From Neobacillus cucumis (GTDB lineage: Bacteria > Bacillota > Bacilli > Bacillales_B > DSM-18226): a DNA stretch of 64,000 bases. The notes beneath the pieces are model-generated. The model worked only from the letters and a program-made list of their open reading frames with translations. It was not told the DNA's origin and did not search any database. Every line of letters starts with the position of its first letter. Within the stretch, counting starts at the first letter, position 1. Position numbers and translations under genes: made by a program. Below are positions 42,729-51,701 of the stretch, piece after piece. The stretch spans positions 124,001 through 188,000 of the forward strand of contig NZ_JAMBOH010000011.1 in the NCBI RefSeq assembly GCF_023715505.1, written 5' to 3'.

Positions 42729-44654
42729 TTGTGGCGCTTAGGTTTGCTTGTAGTTTTTCTATTATTGTTTCTTTTCCCGACTTTGCCAGGAATGGCGGAA
42801 GCACAGGATAAGGATGTTATTCGCGTCGGTTTCGACAAGAACCTGCCCCCTCTTTCCTATTTAGATCAAAACGGAGCAGCTGCCGGCTTTGACATCGAGC
42901 TTATCCGGAATGTTGCTGCACAACAAAGGGTGCAAATCAAATTGATTCCTCTTGAGTTGGAAGATGTCGTTCATAAATTGAAAGCAGGCCAGCTGGATGT
43001 CATAGTTGGCATGAAATATACAAGCACCGTCGACACTTTTTTGGACTTCAGCGATTCCTATCTGACCATTTCAGATGCGGTGGTTGTTCCGGCAGCAATC
43101 CGGGATCTATCAGGTATTAATGAACTAAAAGAAAAAGTCGTTGCGGTTCAGCGGGAAGACACCGTCATCACCCAGCTGGAAGGCATTAGAGGAAGCAAAA
43201 TGCTCGTTGCCTTTAACCAGCCTGATGCAATGGAAATGCTTTTTCTAGGAAGAGCAGATGTATTCCTGGGCAATCGCTGGACGGCCGAATACATTCTCCA
43301 AAAAGAAAATAAACAACTTCATTACCGTATTCGCACAGGGCTCATTCCGCCATCAGATTATGCTTTTGCTGTCCGAGAAGGTAATTATAATCTGTTAAAC
43401 GAATTGAATAAGGGATTGGCAGAGCTTCATCGTAATGGAACTTATGAACGCTTATATTCACAGTATCTCGAACCTTATAACGGGATGGAAATTGGATGGT
43501 GGCGAAAGCTTGTCTCCGGACTGCTCATCGCATTGGGGATTACAGTCATTGTGCTTGCGGGAAGCTTTTTTTGGAATAAACGATTGCAAAAAGAGGTTAA
43601 AAAACAAACTGCCGCTTTGGCCGATAGCTTTGCTTTTCAAACAAAAGTAATGGACAGTGTCGATAACGGGATTCTTTCTTTTGATCAGGAAGGAAGAATT
43701 ACCTTGATCAATCACGTTGCCCGTAATCTTCTTGGTATCAAGGACGAGTTGGGGGGAACAAACGTCGTGGATTATCTGCCCCAAATTCCTCTCGATCAGA
43801 CGGCAGATTTAAGCGAGCAGCGGATGCTGCAAGGTGAGTTCCATCTGAGGGATGGCACCGACCGGATTCTTCATTATTATTTAGCTTCCTTACAAAACAG
43901 TGCGGGAGAGCAGGCAGGAGGAATCCTTTCCCTCCAGAACCGGACAGAACAGAAGCACCTGCAGGCTAGGCTGATTGCCCAGGAAAAAATGCGGGCCCTA
44001 GGTCAGCTGGTCGCCGGTATTGCTCATGAACTTCGCAATCCGCTTACAGCGATTAAAACCTTTGCTGAATTACTCCCGCTCAAGCTGGATGATTCCCGCT
44101 TCCGGGCTGAGCTGGTCCGGCACGTCCCGGAAGAAGTAGAAAGAATGAACAGGATTATCGAGGATTTACTCGATTATTCACGGGAAAAGCCCATGCACCG
44201 AAAATGGGCAAACCTTCAAGACCTGATTCAGTCTGTGACAAGTCTATTCAGGAAACAGATCCGAAGTGAAGGGATAAAACTTGAGGTTGATATTTCTCCC
44301 GACTTGGAAGTGTATGTGGACCGTGATCGCATAAAACAGGTACTGATCAATCTGATCCTCAATGCGATTGAAGCAATGTCCGCCACAATAGATAAGAAAT
44401 TGACCTTTCATGCGAAGACGGATCGACAACTGATCTGCCTGGTGATTACGGATTTAGGGGCAGGAATCGAAGAACGGGACATTGTTCATTTGTTCCAGCC
44501 TTTCTATACCTCAAAGAGTCAAGGAATTGGATTAGGCTTGTATATTAGCCAGAAAATTATGCTGGAGCATGGCGGGCGGATTGAAGTGAAAAGTGTCAAA
44601 AATAAAGGTACTACTTTTATACTATATTTTTCAAACGAAGGAGATGCATCGTGA
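42729..44654 (+). CDS. Sensor histidine kinase with extracellular SBP_bac_3 ligand domain
   Basis: About 641 residues. Signal or first helix (LGLLVVFLLLFLFPTLPGMA), then a family-3 solute-binding domain (about 30-250: VIRVGFDKNLPPLSYLDQNG, LDVIVGMKYT), a membrane helix at about 262-280, a PAS region (about 305-400), HisKA with GIAHELRNPLTAIKTFAEL (about 437) and HATPase with DLGAGIEERD and GIGLGLYISQ. Start TTG 42729 has TTAGGGGG upstream; the frame begins at 42708. Probably senses a small acid outside the cell directly. Its stop overlaps the response-regulator start. Confidence 0.9.
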   Translation: MWRLGLLVVFLLLFLFPTLPGMAEAQDKDVIRVGFDKNLPPLSYLDQNGAAAGFDIELIRNVAAQQRVQIKLIPLELEDVVHKLKAGQLDVIVGMKYTSTVDTFLDFSDSYLTISDAVVVPAAIRDLSGINELKEKVVAVQREDTVITQLEGIRGSKMLVAFNQPDAMEMLFLGRADVFLGNRWTAEYILQKENKQLHYRIRTGLIPPSDYAFAVREGNYNLLNELNKGLAELHRNGTYERLYSQYLEPYNGMEIGWWRKLVSGLLIALGITVIVLAGSFFWNKRLQKEVKKQTAALADSFAFQTKVMDSVDNGILSFDQEGRITLINHVARNLLGIKDELGGTNVVDYLPQIPLDQTADLSEQRMLQGEFHLRDGTDRILHYYLASLQNSAGEQAGGILSLQNRTEQKHLQARLIAQEKMRALGQLVAGIAHELRNPLTAIKTFAELLPLKLDDSRFRAELVRHVPEEVERMNRIIEDLLDYSREKPMHRKWANLQDLIQSVTSLFRKQIRSEGIKLEVDISPDLEVYVDRDRIKQVLINLILNAIEAMSATIDKKLTFHAKTDRQLICLVITDLGAGIEERDIVHLFQPFYTSKSQGIGLGLYISQKIMLEHGGRIEVKSVKNKGTTFILYFSNEGDAS

Positions 44655-46024
44655 TGAACATTTTAATCATTGATGATGAACCAGCAATCTGTTCATCACT
44701 TTCATTCGCTCTTGAGGATGAATACACAGTTTGGACAGCTACTATTGCGGAGAAAGGATTAAACCTGCTGGAAAAAGAGGACATCGATGGCATTTTGCTC
44801 GATCTGAATTTGGGGAAAACAAGCGGAATGGATCTTCTGCGGATCATCAAGGAAAAGAAACCAAATGCCGTTGTGATAATTATGACTGCCTATGGAACGA
44901 TTGAATCTTCCATCGAGGCAATCAAAGCTGGAGCCTATCATTACCTGACCAAGCCGCTTAATTTGGAGGAAGTAAAATTACTGCTGAACAAGGCCCTTGC
45001 TTTCCAGGAGCTGCACCGGCAGGTTCAAGTATTAAGCCAAGCGGTGCGCCAGCAGGAAAGCTATGCGGATATCATCGGTAAGAGTAGTACTATGCGGAAG
45101 GTATTCCAATTGATCGAGAAGGTAAAGGATATCCCTTCCAATATTTTGATAACGGGAGAAAGCGGAACAGGCAAAGAATTAGTAGCCCGCGCCATTCATT
45201 TCCAGGGTTGCCGTCAGAATGGCGTATTTTCAGTCATCAATTGTGCAGCCATTCCCGAACCGTTACTTGAAAGCGAATTGTTCGGGCACGAAAAAGGAGC
45301 GTTCACAGGCGCCTATCAGCGAAAGCAAGGGCTTTTTGAACGGTCAGATGGCGGTACTATATTTCTGGATGAAATCGGGGAAATGCCGCTTGCCCTTCAA
45401 GCCAAGATTTTACGGGTGATTCAGGAGAAGGTGGTCACGCCATTGGGTTCCGAGCAGACGAAGGAAGTAGATGTAAGAATTATATCAGCCACAAATCGGA
45501 ATCTTTTGGAAGAAGTGGCAAACGGGAATTTCCGCGAAGATCTCTTCTATCGCTTGAATGTCATTCCCATTCATGTCCCGCCCTTACGCGAGCGCAAGGA
45601 GGATATACCGCTGCTCATCGAACATTTTTTAACTTTATACTCCTCAAATATGGGCATCCGCACAAAGACCTGCAGTCTGGACGCAAAAAGGATTCTCTAC
45701 AACTATGCTTACCCTGGTAACGTGAGAGAACTTTCCAATACGCTGGAATATGCGGTCGCTCTTTCGGAAAAAGAGGTCATTAAGCCCTCTGATCTCCCGG
45801 CAACGGTCTATCAGAAATGGTCTCCTGGCAAAGATGAACAACCTAAAGAGGGTGGTTTGTTTATCCCGGAAGGTCTTTCGCTTGCTGAAGTGAATCGAGC
45901 GTACATCCTTTACACTCTGGAAAAAAATGAGGGTCATCGCCTCAATACGGCTAAACAATTAGTGATCAGTGAACGGGGATTACGTGAAAAGCTGAAGCAA
46001 TATTTGAGGGAAAAAGATGAGTAA
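44651..46024 (+). CDS. NtrC/DctD-type sigma-54 response regulator
   Basis: 457 residues. Receiver domain 1-120 with phospho-acceptor Asp51 (GILLDLNL) and LTKPL; sigma-54 AAA domain about 140-380 with Walker A GESGTGKE, the sigma-54 contact GAFTGAYQRKQG, Walker B GGTIFLDEIGEM, and arginine-finger FREDLFYRLNVIPI; C-terminal Fis-type helix-turn-helix (about 415-455, RLNTAKQLVISERGLREKL). GAAGGAGAT precedes GTG 44651/ATG 44654, overlapping the kinase stop. A perfect sigma-54 promoter 1.1 kb downstream is the evident target. Confidence 0.94.
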   Translation: MMNILIIDDEPAICSSLSFALEDEYTVWTATIAEKGLNLLEKEDIDGILLDLNLGKTSGMDLLRIIKEKKPNAVVIIMTAYGTIESSIEAIKAGAYHYLTKPLNLEEVKLLLNKALAFQELHRQVQVLSQAVRQQESYADIIGKSSTMRKVFQLIEKVKDIPSNILITGESGTGKELVARAIHFQGCRQNGVFSVINCAAIPEPLLESELFGHEKGAFTGAYQRKQGLFERSDGGTIFLDEIGEMPLALQAKILRVIQEKVVTPLGSEQTKEVDVRIISATNRNLLEEVANGNFREDLFYRLNVIPIHVPPLRERKEDIPLLIEHFLTLYSSNMGIRTKTCSLDAKRILYNYAYPGNVRELSNTLEYAVALSEKEVIKPSDLPATVYQKWSPGKDEQPKEGGLFIPEGLSLAEVNRAYILYTLEKNEGHRLNTAKQLVISERGLREKLKQYLREKDE

Positions 46025-47000
46025 GATCAGTTCATGGATCCGGATTATAGTGTTAATCTTAGTGGCTATTACAGTCGGATGTTCTAAATTACCTGAGAAA
46101 GGATCCAACAATGTAGACGGCGAACAGAAATTTTTAACAATTGCAACGGGCGGTGTTTCCGGTCCCTACTACACCATTGGTGGAGCATTGGCTAAAGTTT
46201 ATAAAGAAAAACTTGGCTACAATGCCACGGTTCAGTCTACCGACGGTTCGGTGGAGAATGTGAACCTCCTGAAGAAACATAAGGCAGACCTAGCCTTTGT
46301 TATGTCGGATGCTGCTTCTTTTGCGTTAAAGGGGCAAGAAAATTTTAAGATTAGTGGACCCACGCAAAAATTTAAAGCGGTGGCAGGACTTTATTTTAAC
46401 TATGTGCAAATAGTTACGTTGAAAGAAAACCAAATTAATTCGGTGTACGATTTGAAAGGAAAACGGGTCGGAGTCGGTGCACCGAATAGCGGTGTAGAAG
46501 TAAATGCCCGGATGATATTAGGTGAACATGGCATTACCTATAATGAGTTGAAACCCGAATACCTCTCCTACAATGAGGCGATTGAACAATTAAAAAACAA
46601 GACCATTGATGCTGCTTTTGTAACATCCGGCCTCCCCAATAACGCGGTCTTGGAATTGCAGAGGTTAAAGGAAGTTATGATCGTTCCGATCCAGCCTGCG
46701 GACGTTGATCAGCTGATCAAGCGGTTTCCGTTTTTTGAGAAAGCGGAAATCCCGACTGCGGTCTATCAAAATGTATCGCCCGTCCCAACGGTCGCTATTC
46801 GCAATATCCTCCTGGTGCGTTCCGATTTAAAAGATGATCAGGTTTATAAAATAACCAAAACATTCTTTGAAAGTCTGGATGTTGTGCAGAAGGCTCATCA
46901 AGCTGCGAATCAGATTAATAGAAAAGAAGCGGGAAAGGGTCTCGTGGTACCCCTCCATCCCGGTGCGAAGAAATACTATAAAGAAAATGGCGATCAGTAG
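46017..47000 (+). CDS. TAXI-family solute-binding lipoprotein without its TRAP permease
   Basis: 327 residues. Lipobox ITVGC (Cys22) and TAXI-type binding protein features: TIATGGVSGPYYTIGGALAK (about 41-60), ADLAFVMSDA, GKRVGVGAPNSGVEVNARM. TRAP-TAXI systems normally include a DctQM-like fused permease, but none is nearby. The gene overlaps the response-regulator stop by 8 nt, so it belongs to the sensory operon. Inferred: a ligand-capturing partner for the sensor kinase, or an orphan binding protein for the MHS transporter. Confidence 0.9.
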   Translation: MSKISSWIRIIVLILVAITVGCSKLPEKGSNNVDGEQKFLTIATGGVSGPYYTIGGALAKVYKEKLGYNATVQSTDGSVENVNLLKKHKADLAFVMSDAASFALKGQENFKISGPTQKFKAVAGLYFNYVQIVTLKENQINSVYDLKGKRVGVGAPNSGVEVNARMILGEHGITYNELKPEYLSYNEAIEQLKNKTIDAAFVTSGLPNNAVLELQRLKEVMIVPIQPADVDQLIKRFPFFEKAEIPTAVYQNVSPVPTVAIRNILLVRSDLKDDQVYKITKTFFESLDVVQKAHQAANQINRKEAGKGLVVPLHPGAKKYYKENGDQ

Positions 47001-47042
47001 GCCATGTTGCGTGGACGGAAGAAATGTACGATTCGATGATCC

Positions 47043-47097
47043 AATCCGGTAAAAAATTCCGTATTAAGCGGAGTTTTTTGCCGGATTGTTTTTTTTA
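47043..47097 (+). terminator. Strong terminator after the TAXI gene
   Basis: Nineteen-base arms (47043-47061 and 47069-47087), starting AATCCGGT and ending CCGGATT, pair almost perfectly around a 7-nt loop, followed by G and eight T. It ends the sensory operon before the sigma-54 promoter. Confidence 0.9.
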
Positions 47098-47130
47098 TTG
47101 ATGAAAAATTCAATTTTTTTCTAATGAACT

Positions 47131-47148
47131 TCCCTTAAAAATAAGGGA
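47131..47148. promoter_or_regulatory. Candidate upstream activator site
   Basis: TCCCTTA and TAAGGGA, perfect 7-bp inverted repeat around AAAA, 20 bp upstream of the sigma-54 promoter. Closer than most activator sites, so tentative. Confidence 0.4.
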
Positions 47149-47168
47149 TCGGGCCCTCAGATACGAGC

Positions 47169-47185
47169 TGGCACGAAAGTTGCAT
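47169..47185 (+). promoter_or_regulatory. Sigma-54 (-24/-12) promoter of the MHS transporter
   Basis: TGGCACGAAAGTTGCAT matches the SigL consensus TGGCACG-N4-TTGCA exactly. It lies about 175 bp before the transporter start. The long leader carries a possible 5-codon peptide (ATG 47223, MLVFF) after AAGGTGGG. Confidence 0.92.
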
Positions 47186-47359
47186 AGTATATTACGAGAA
47201 CTAAGTTAGAAGAAGGTGGGAAATGCTAGTATTTTTTTGAATCCGCTTACATCACAACAGGGGTTGGGGTAAAAGGAATGTTGTTACATCAACACTTCGG
47301 GTACTAGTTTGGATGCAGCTGTGCACCATTAAGTTACTTAAAAAAGGGGGATTTTAAAA

Positions 47360-48703
47360 GTGAAACAATCTATTAATCGTGCAGAGTCACGACGTATTAG
47401 GAGCAACATCTTCAAAGGGTCGCTTGGAAATCTAATTGAATGGTACGACTGGTATGTTTATTCTGCTTTTGCAGTCTACTTTTCAGCTGAATTTTTTCCA
47501 AAAGGAAATCCTACCATCCAATTGCTCAACACAGCGGGGATTTTTGCGATTGGTTTTCTGATGCGCCCAATTGGCAGTTTATTAATGGGACGCTACGCCG
47601 ACCGTTTTGGCCGCCGGGCCGCATTGACACTTTCCGTCTCGATCATGGCCGGGGGTTCTCTCGTTATTGCCTGTATTCCGGGTTACAGCAGTATTGGTAT
47701 ACTGTCTCCGATTATTCTCGTTCTCGCCCGCCTCATCCAAGGGATATCACTAGGCGGAGAGTACGGAACTTCTGCAACCTATTTATCTGAAATGGCCAGC
47801 AGCGGCCGCCGCGGCTTCTACTCGAGTTTCCAGTACGTTACACTAGTTGCTGGACAGCTGGTGGCACTTGGGGTTCAGATTGTTCTTCAGCAAGTACTCA
47901 ATGAACAAGATATGGTTTCATGGGGCTGGCGTATTCCTTTCGTAATTGGAGCATTAGGAGCATTGGCTGTACTTTGGTTACGCCGGACGATGGACGAATC
48001 AGAACAATTCTCAAAAATGGGTTCAGAAACCCGTAAAAGTGCCGGAACCCTTAAGGTTTTGATGAAATATCCTAAGGCTGTTCTAACAGTTGTTGGCTTA
48101 ACACTTGGCGGAACAGTTGCTTTCTATACGTTTACAACCTATTTGCAGAAGTTCATGATCAATACGGTAGGGATCGATAAAGAATCCGTAAGCTGGATCA
48201 ATTTTATTGCATTACTTGCATTTGTTGTTCTTCAACCACTCGCCGGGATGCTGTCCGACCGAATTGGGCGCCGGCCATTATTGATGAGTTTCGGTATATT
48301 TGGAACATTACTAACTGTCCCATTATTCCTGCTCATGCAGCATACAAAAAGCCCGATTATGGCCTTTATCCTTATGATGATAGGTCTTGCAATTGTAACC
48401 GGTTATACTTCTATCAATGCTATTGTAAAAGCAGAGTTATTTCCAACTGAAATTCGCGCACTTGGAGTAGGATTCCCCTATTCCCTGACGGTTGCTATAT
48501 TTGGCGGGACTGCGGAATTCGTGGCATTGTGGTTAAAGAGTATTGGCCTTGAGTCCATCTTCTTCTTCTACGTAGCCGCATGTATTGCAATAAGCCTTAT
48601 CACCTATTGGCGTATGAGTGAATCTTCAAAGATATCTCAGATTGAAGCAGAACTCATTTCTAGAAATAAAGCAGCAGATGCAAACGGCTCTAAGGCATTA
48701 TAA
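47360..48703 (+). CDS. MHS-family MFS metabolite:proton symporter
   Basis: 447 residues, 12 membrane helices. The MHS signature is clear (GNLIEWYDWYVYSAFAVYF, residues 21-39), plus the loop 2-3 motif GRYADRFGRRAALT. Relatives carry 2-oxoglutarate, citrate, shikimate or osmolytes. Starts at GTG 47360 after AAAAAAGGGGGATTTTAAAA. Controlled by the sigma-54 promoter 175 bp upstream and, by inference, by the two-component system before it. Confidence 0.93.
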   Translation: MKQSINRAESRRIRSNIFKGSLGNLIEWYDWYVYSAFAVYFSAEFFPKGNPTIQLLNTAGIFAIGFLMRPIGSLLMGRYADRFGRRAALTLSVSIMAGGSLVIACIPGYSSIGILSPIILVLARLIQGISLGGEYGTSATYLSEMASSGRRGFYSSFQYVTLVAGQLVALGVQIVLQQVLNEQDMVSWGWRIPFVIGALGALAVLWLRRTMDESEQFSKMGSETRKSAGTLKVLMKYPKAVLTVVGLTLGGTVAFYTFTTYLQKFMINTVGIDKESVSWINFIALLAFVVLQPLAGMLSDRIGRRPLLMSFGIFGTLLTVPLFLLMQHTKSPIMAFILMMIGLAIVTGYTSINAIVKAELFPTEIRALGVGFPYSLTVAIFGGTAEFVALWLKSIGLESIFFFYVAACIAISLITYWRMSESSKISQIEAELISRNKAADANGSKAL

Positions 48704-48777
48704 AATCTTACTATTTAAAGAGATTAATCATTTGTCTGCTTTTATGAATAATGAAAATATTTTACTAGATAAGAAAA

Positions 48778-48807
48778 ACCGGGCAAAAACCGCCCGGTTT
48801 TTTTTTT
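48778..48807 (+). terminator. Terminator of the MHS transporter gene
   Basis: ACCGGGC and GCCCGGT, 7-bp stem with loop AAAAACC, then about ten T. It falls inside the longer open frame at 48618-49382, arguing against an upstream start of that frame. Confidence 0.9.
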
Positions 48808-48857
48808 GTTTAGAGAATATCCGAAAGTCTGTACTTTATTCATCGAAGGCATTAGCC

Positions 48858-49382
48858 TTGACGATTGATGAAAATGGTACCTGTACATTAGAGGAAACAT
48901 TAGATACCATTGGTCTGACCAGCGAACAACAGGGGAACGTCCTAATAGTCAAAGGAGATCGGAAATTAGGAATGCGAAAGTTGTCACTGCAAGGAAAAAA
49001 ATACGTTGACTCTAAGACACCTGCATCACAGCTCTCTCCAGCCGGTTCCGTTCAAGTGGCTTTCAAATTGGATAATGACGGAAATGTGGTTGCGGCTCAA
49101 CAAAATACACTCAACATGAAAGTCGGTCAAACCATTGCATATGTTCCAGCTGATGCAAGAACCAAAGAGGAATTCGATCAAGGGAACATTGAAATTTTTA
49201 CTGATTGGAGCGATGGTAATTTAGCTACTTCTGACGATGATAGAATTTGGTCCGGTAACTCTGCCACGCTTGGTCAAAATGGCACTGTACAGTTTTTATT
49301 GATTACAGATAAGAAAATGAACGATCCTGCGACTTTGAATACGAAGCCAATACCAACCTTTATCGTCCATGTGCAGCCTTAA
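48858..49382 (+). CDS. Hypothetical protein, probably an N-terminally truncated remnant
   Basis: About 174 residues from a TTG at 48858 (CGAAGGC upstream). The sequence is soluble and Asp/Gly/Thr-rich (LDTIGLTSEQQGNVLIVKGD, VAFKLDNDGNVVAAQQNTL, WSDGNLATSDDDRIWSGNSA), like part of a secreted or surface beta-rich protein, but lacks a signal peptide. The open frame reaches back to 48618 only through the MHS terminator, so that start is not credible. It borders a decayed region, so I suspect a relic. Confidence 0.4.
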   Translation: MTIDENGTCTLEETLDTIGLTSEQQGNVLIVKGDRKLGMRKLSLQGKKYVDSKTPASQLSPAGSVQVAFKLDNDGNVVAAQQNTLNMKVGQTIAYVPADARTKEEFDQGNIEIFTDWSDGNLATSDDDRIWSGNSATLGQNGTVQFLLITDKKMNDPATLNTKPIPTFIVHVQP

Positions 49383-49448
49383 TAGGAGTGCTTCAGCATT
49401 TCGACATTCTTCCATTGATAGTGTTTTTTAAACGAATATATTAATTTT

Positions 49449-49862
49449 CTAGAAAATGAACTACATCGGGTTCAAATGTTACCTTTAGAAATGAATGATT
49501 TTATTATTTCTAGGGGAAGTCCTCTTGCTGAAAAACTTTTAAGCTAAAAAGGTTGGCACCAACGGATATTCCCATTTTGATTCGAGGAGAAAGTGGAGTT
49601 GGAAAAGAGTTTATAGCCAAAAGTATTCACCAGTTATCGAATCGAAAGGGAAAACCTAGTTTTCGAGAAGATTTATATTATCGAATTAATGGGTTTACAA
49701 TTAATATTCCACCATTACGCGAAAGAAAAGCTGATATTGAAATTCTCATTTTACATTTTTTGAAGGAGTTTTCTTATAAATACAATAAGCAAATGGGTAT
49801 TAGTCAAAAAGCTAAAGAATTTTTAATAAACCACCACTACCTGGTAATGTGTATTATTAGAT
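49449..49862 (+). pseudogene. Sigma-54-dependent activator remnant
   Basis: The reading LENELHRVQMLPLEMNDFII... is broken by a stop and frame change near 49543, then continues PTDIPILIRGESGVGKEF (Walker A), RNGKP-like joint, and jumps straight to FREDLYYRINGFTINIPPLR. The GAFTGA and Walker B part is deleted. Near 49842 the expected HHYPGNVREL is lost to a one-base deletion. Three lesions make this a clear pseudogene of an NtrC/PrdR-like activator. Confidence 0.85.
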
Positions 49863-50073
49863 GACGTTTGGGAACTAGATACTGCAGTACTTTGATCAAG
49901 ATCACCTTTAGTTGTTCCATTTTCCCCGTATGCCCAAAGACCTGTTCCTTTATCTCTTGCCTCTCTAGCAAATTTAACGAAATAATCACTGTATTTTCCA
50001 TCTAAAGCGCTTTTTAACTCACGGATTGTTGTTTCCGTTTTAGCTGGGTGTACTTTATTACATACCCGCTATA
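49862..50073 (-). pseudogene. Nuclease-like gene fragment
   Basis: The minus strand reads KVHPAKTETTIRELKSALDG and then KYSDYFVKFAREARDKGTGLWAYGENG, then a Ser/Asn-rich tail. AREARDKGTGLW resembles the C-terminal helix of staphylococcal-nuclease-type enzymes. There is no start codon with a ribosome site and no N-terminal half. It runs into the activator remnant. Identification is tentative. Confidence 0.5.
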
Positions 50074-50387
50074 TAAGCAGCTAAAAAAAAATGAGCTTTT
50101 AAAAAGGATAGTAGGTTAGAAGATTCTTTTTGCTCTTGTTAAATTAAAGCTAACCGTTAGTTAAACAATCCTTGCTCTTTCCATTTGACGAAATACTTTT
50201 GATACAGATGAAGCTTGGAATCGAGCGTGAAGGCTTGAGTTCAAAAATGAGGGGTGTCCATATTGTCGATTTGCTCCTTGAAGCAGTAAAGTATAAAAAT
50301 CACATTTCATAACGAATATGAATTGCAAAATGCATAAATTTTTAGTCAGCAACCTTCCTACCGGCTTTAGGTGTCGTCACATCATGT

Positions 50388-50451
50388 CGCTAGTACCGCG
50401 GGAAAAATTAGCATATCCTCCCTTCCCCTTTTGTGGGACGGGAGTTTTTTT
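50388..50451 (+). ncRNA. Degenerate T-box-like 3' end with terminator, no downstream gene
   Basis: GTACCGCGG (50393-50401) recalls the T-box core, followed by CTCCCTTCCC/GGGACGGGAG (50418-50444) and a T run, the usual T-box terminator layout. The preceding AGGGTGG part is not conserved, and no plus-strand gene follows. Probably a relic or a plain terminator. Confidence 0.4.
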
Positions 50452-50625
50452 AATAAGCTTAACGGACAAACCCATGCACACTCTTAATGGTAATGAACTG
50501 GTTAAAACATTTCATCCAACGTCAATTTATTTTGGAACCTGTAAGTTTCTCAAAGGTACTATATAAACTAATAGGATTGACGTGGGAAAATGTTGATTTT
50601 AAGACTCCATCAATAGTTGCTCGTC

Positions 50626-50661
50626 CTTTCAACTATTTTTTTAATATAAAATAGTTGAAAG
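50626..50661. repeat. Perfect 14-bp AT-rich inverted repeat
   Basis: CTTTCAACTATTTT and AAAATAGTTGAAAG around TTTAATAT. No neighbouring intact gene explains it on the plus strand; it is 258 bp beyond the SDR gene's stop. Confidence 0.6.
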
Positions 50662-50918
50662 ACAATTTATCTTTCTTTTAATAAGCGTTCATACAATTTC
50701 GTTTTTATTCTAAATACTAGCTCTAATTTTTCATTAAGATTGGCTCATTTCCATAGATTATTGGCTCTTTTACCATTTATAACCAATTTATCATCATGAG
50801 AAAACCATAAGGACAACCCGTCCTAAAGTCATTCATAACCCCGATGAACGAAAAACCGCAAAAATAAGTCTCTTTCCTATTCATTCATATTGCCAAAGAA
50901 GAAGTCTCTTCACTCATT

Positions 50919-51701
50919 TTATTTGGTTCTATTTTTTAACCAGCTGTCAAATTCGGTTGCGACTAGGCGTTCACCTGTTAATCCTTCAGATTGCTCGGAA
51001 GCAAGATAAACGATAGGTTTTGCCATGATTTCCGGCTTCAGAAGCTGAGAGTTTCCTTCAAGTTCCCTTCTCACTTCATCAGGTATCATTCCGGTTACGG
51101 TGGCCCCGCCAGGAAGAAGTATATTTACCGTCACTCCAAATTCACGCAGGTCTTCAGCCATGATAAATGACAGGGACTCGGTTGCGGCACGAGAAGGGCC
51201 GTATGGGACAAATCCTTTTCGTTTCATGGTTTCATAATTCATCGATATATTGATGATTTTTCCTCTTCCCTGCTCGACCATCAGAGGAGCGAATCCCCGG
51301 GAGGTTAGGAAATAACCGGTCACATTTGTATCGATTAAATTTCGAAACCCTTCAGGAGAGACCTGATAGAAAGGCTGTGGTTCTGTAAGGAATTTTGGGT
51401 TGACAGTCCTCATGCCTATCCCGGCATTGTTCACGAGGACATCGATCTTACCCCATTCCGTTTTTACCCAGTTCACTGCATCTTGTACCGATTCCTCTGA
51501 CCTGACATCCAATGGAAGTTCAAAAACATTCGAATATCCCTTATCTTGAAGGTTTTTTACAGCTTCCGTCATTTTTGCTCCCGGACGGGATGCCACTGCA
51601 ACCGTTGCTCCTTCATCAAGAAGTGCTTCTACCATTGCATATCCTAAACCGCTTGATCCTCCTGTAACAACGGCATGTACGCCAGTTAATTCCTTTGCCA
51701 T
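50919..51701 (-). CDS. SDR-family oxidoreductase with YxxxR in place of YxxxK
   Basis: 260 residues. Rossmann motif TGGSSGLG (residues 13-20), NNAG (about 91), and the catalytic segment NISMNYETMKRKGFVPYGPSRAATE, in which the usual active-site Lys is Arg (Y-G-P-S-R). Catalytic Ser is present in NIS. Lys to Arg may lower or change activity; some SDRs tolerate it. GAGGTGG precedes the ATG. Substrate unknown; no operon partner. Confidence 0.88.
   Translation of the reverse strand: MAKELTGVHAVVTGGSSGLGYAMVEALLDEGATVAVASRPGAKMTEAVKNLQDKGYSNVFELPLDVRSEESVQDAVNWVKTEWGKIDVLVNNAGIGMRTVNPKFLTEPQPFYQVSPEGFRNLIDTNVTGYFLTSRGFAPLMVEQGRGKIINISMNYETMKRKGFVPYGPSRAATESLSFIMAEDLREFGVTVNILLPGGATVTGMIPDEVRRELEGNSQLLKPEIMAKPIVYLASEQSEGLTGERLVATEFDSWLKNRTK

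Larger units (their letters stand above)
49383..50918. other. Decayed, mostly non-coding region
   Basis: Between the truncated hypothetical gene and the SDR gene no intact frame above 105 codons is credible. Recognisable pieces are a sigma-54 activator remnant, a nuclease-like remnant on the other strand, a T-box-like 3' end and an AT-rich hairpin, each listed separately. From 50662 to 50918 nothing else was seen. Confidence 0.7.

Noticed and set aside
48618..48857. Upstream part of the 254-residue frame after the MHS gene
   Set aside because: It overlaps the end of the transporter gene and passes through that gene's rho-independent terminator; translation from 48618 is not credible.
50318..50566. 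82-residue plus-strand frame
   Set aside because: It runs across the T-box-like terminator hairpin, has no ribosome site, and its composition is unlike coding DNA here.
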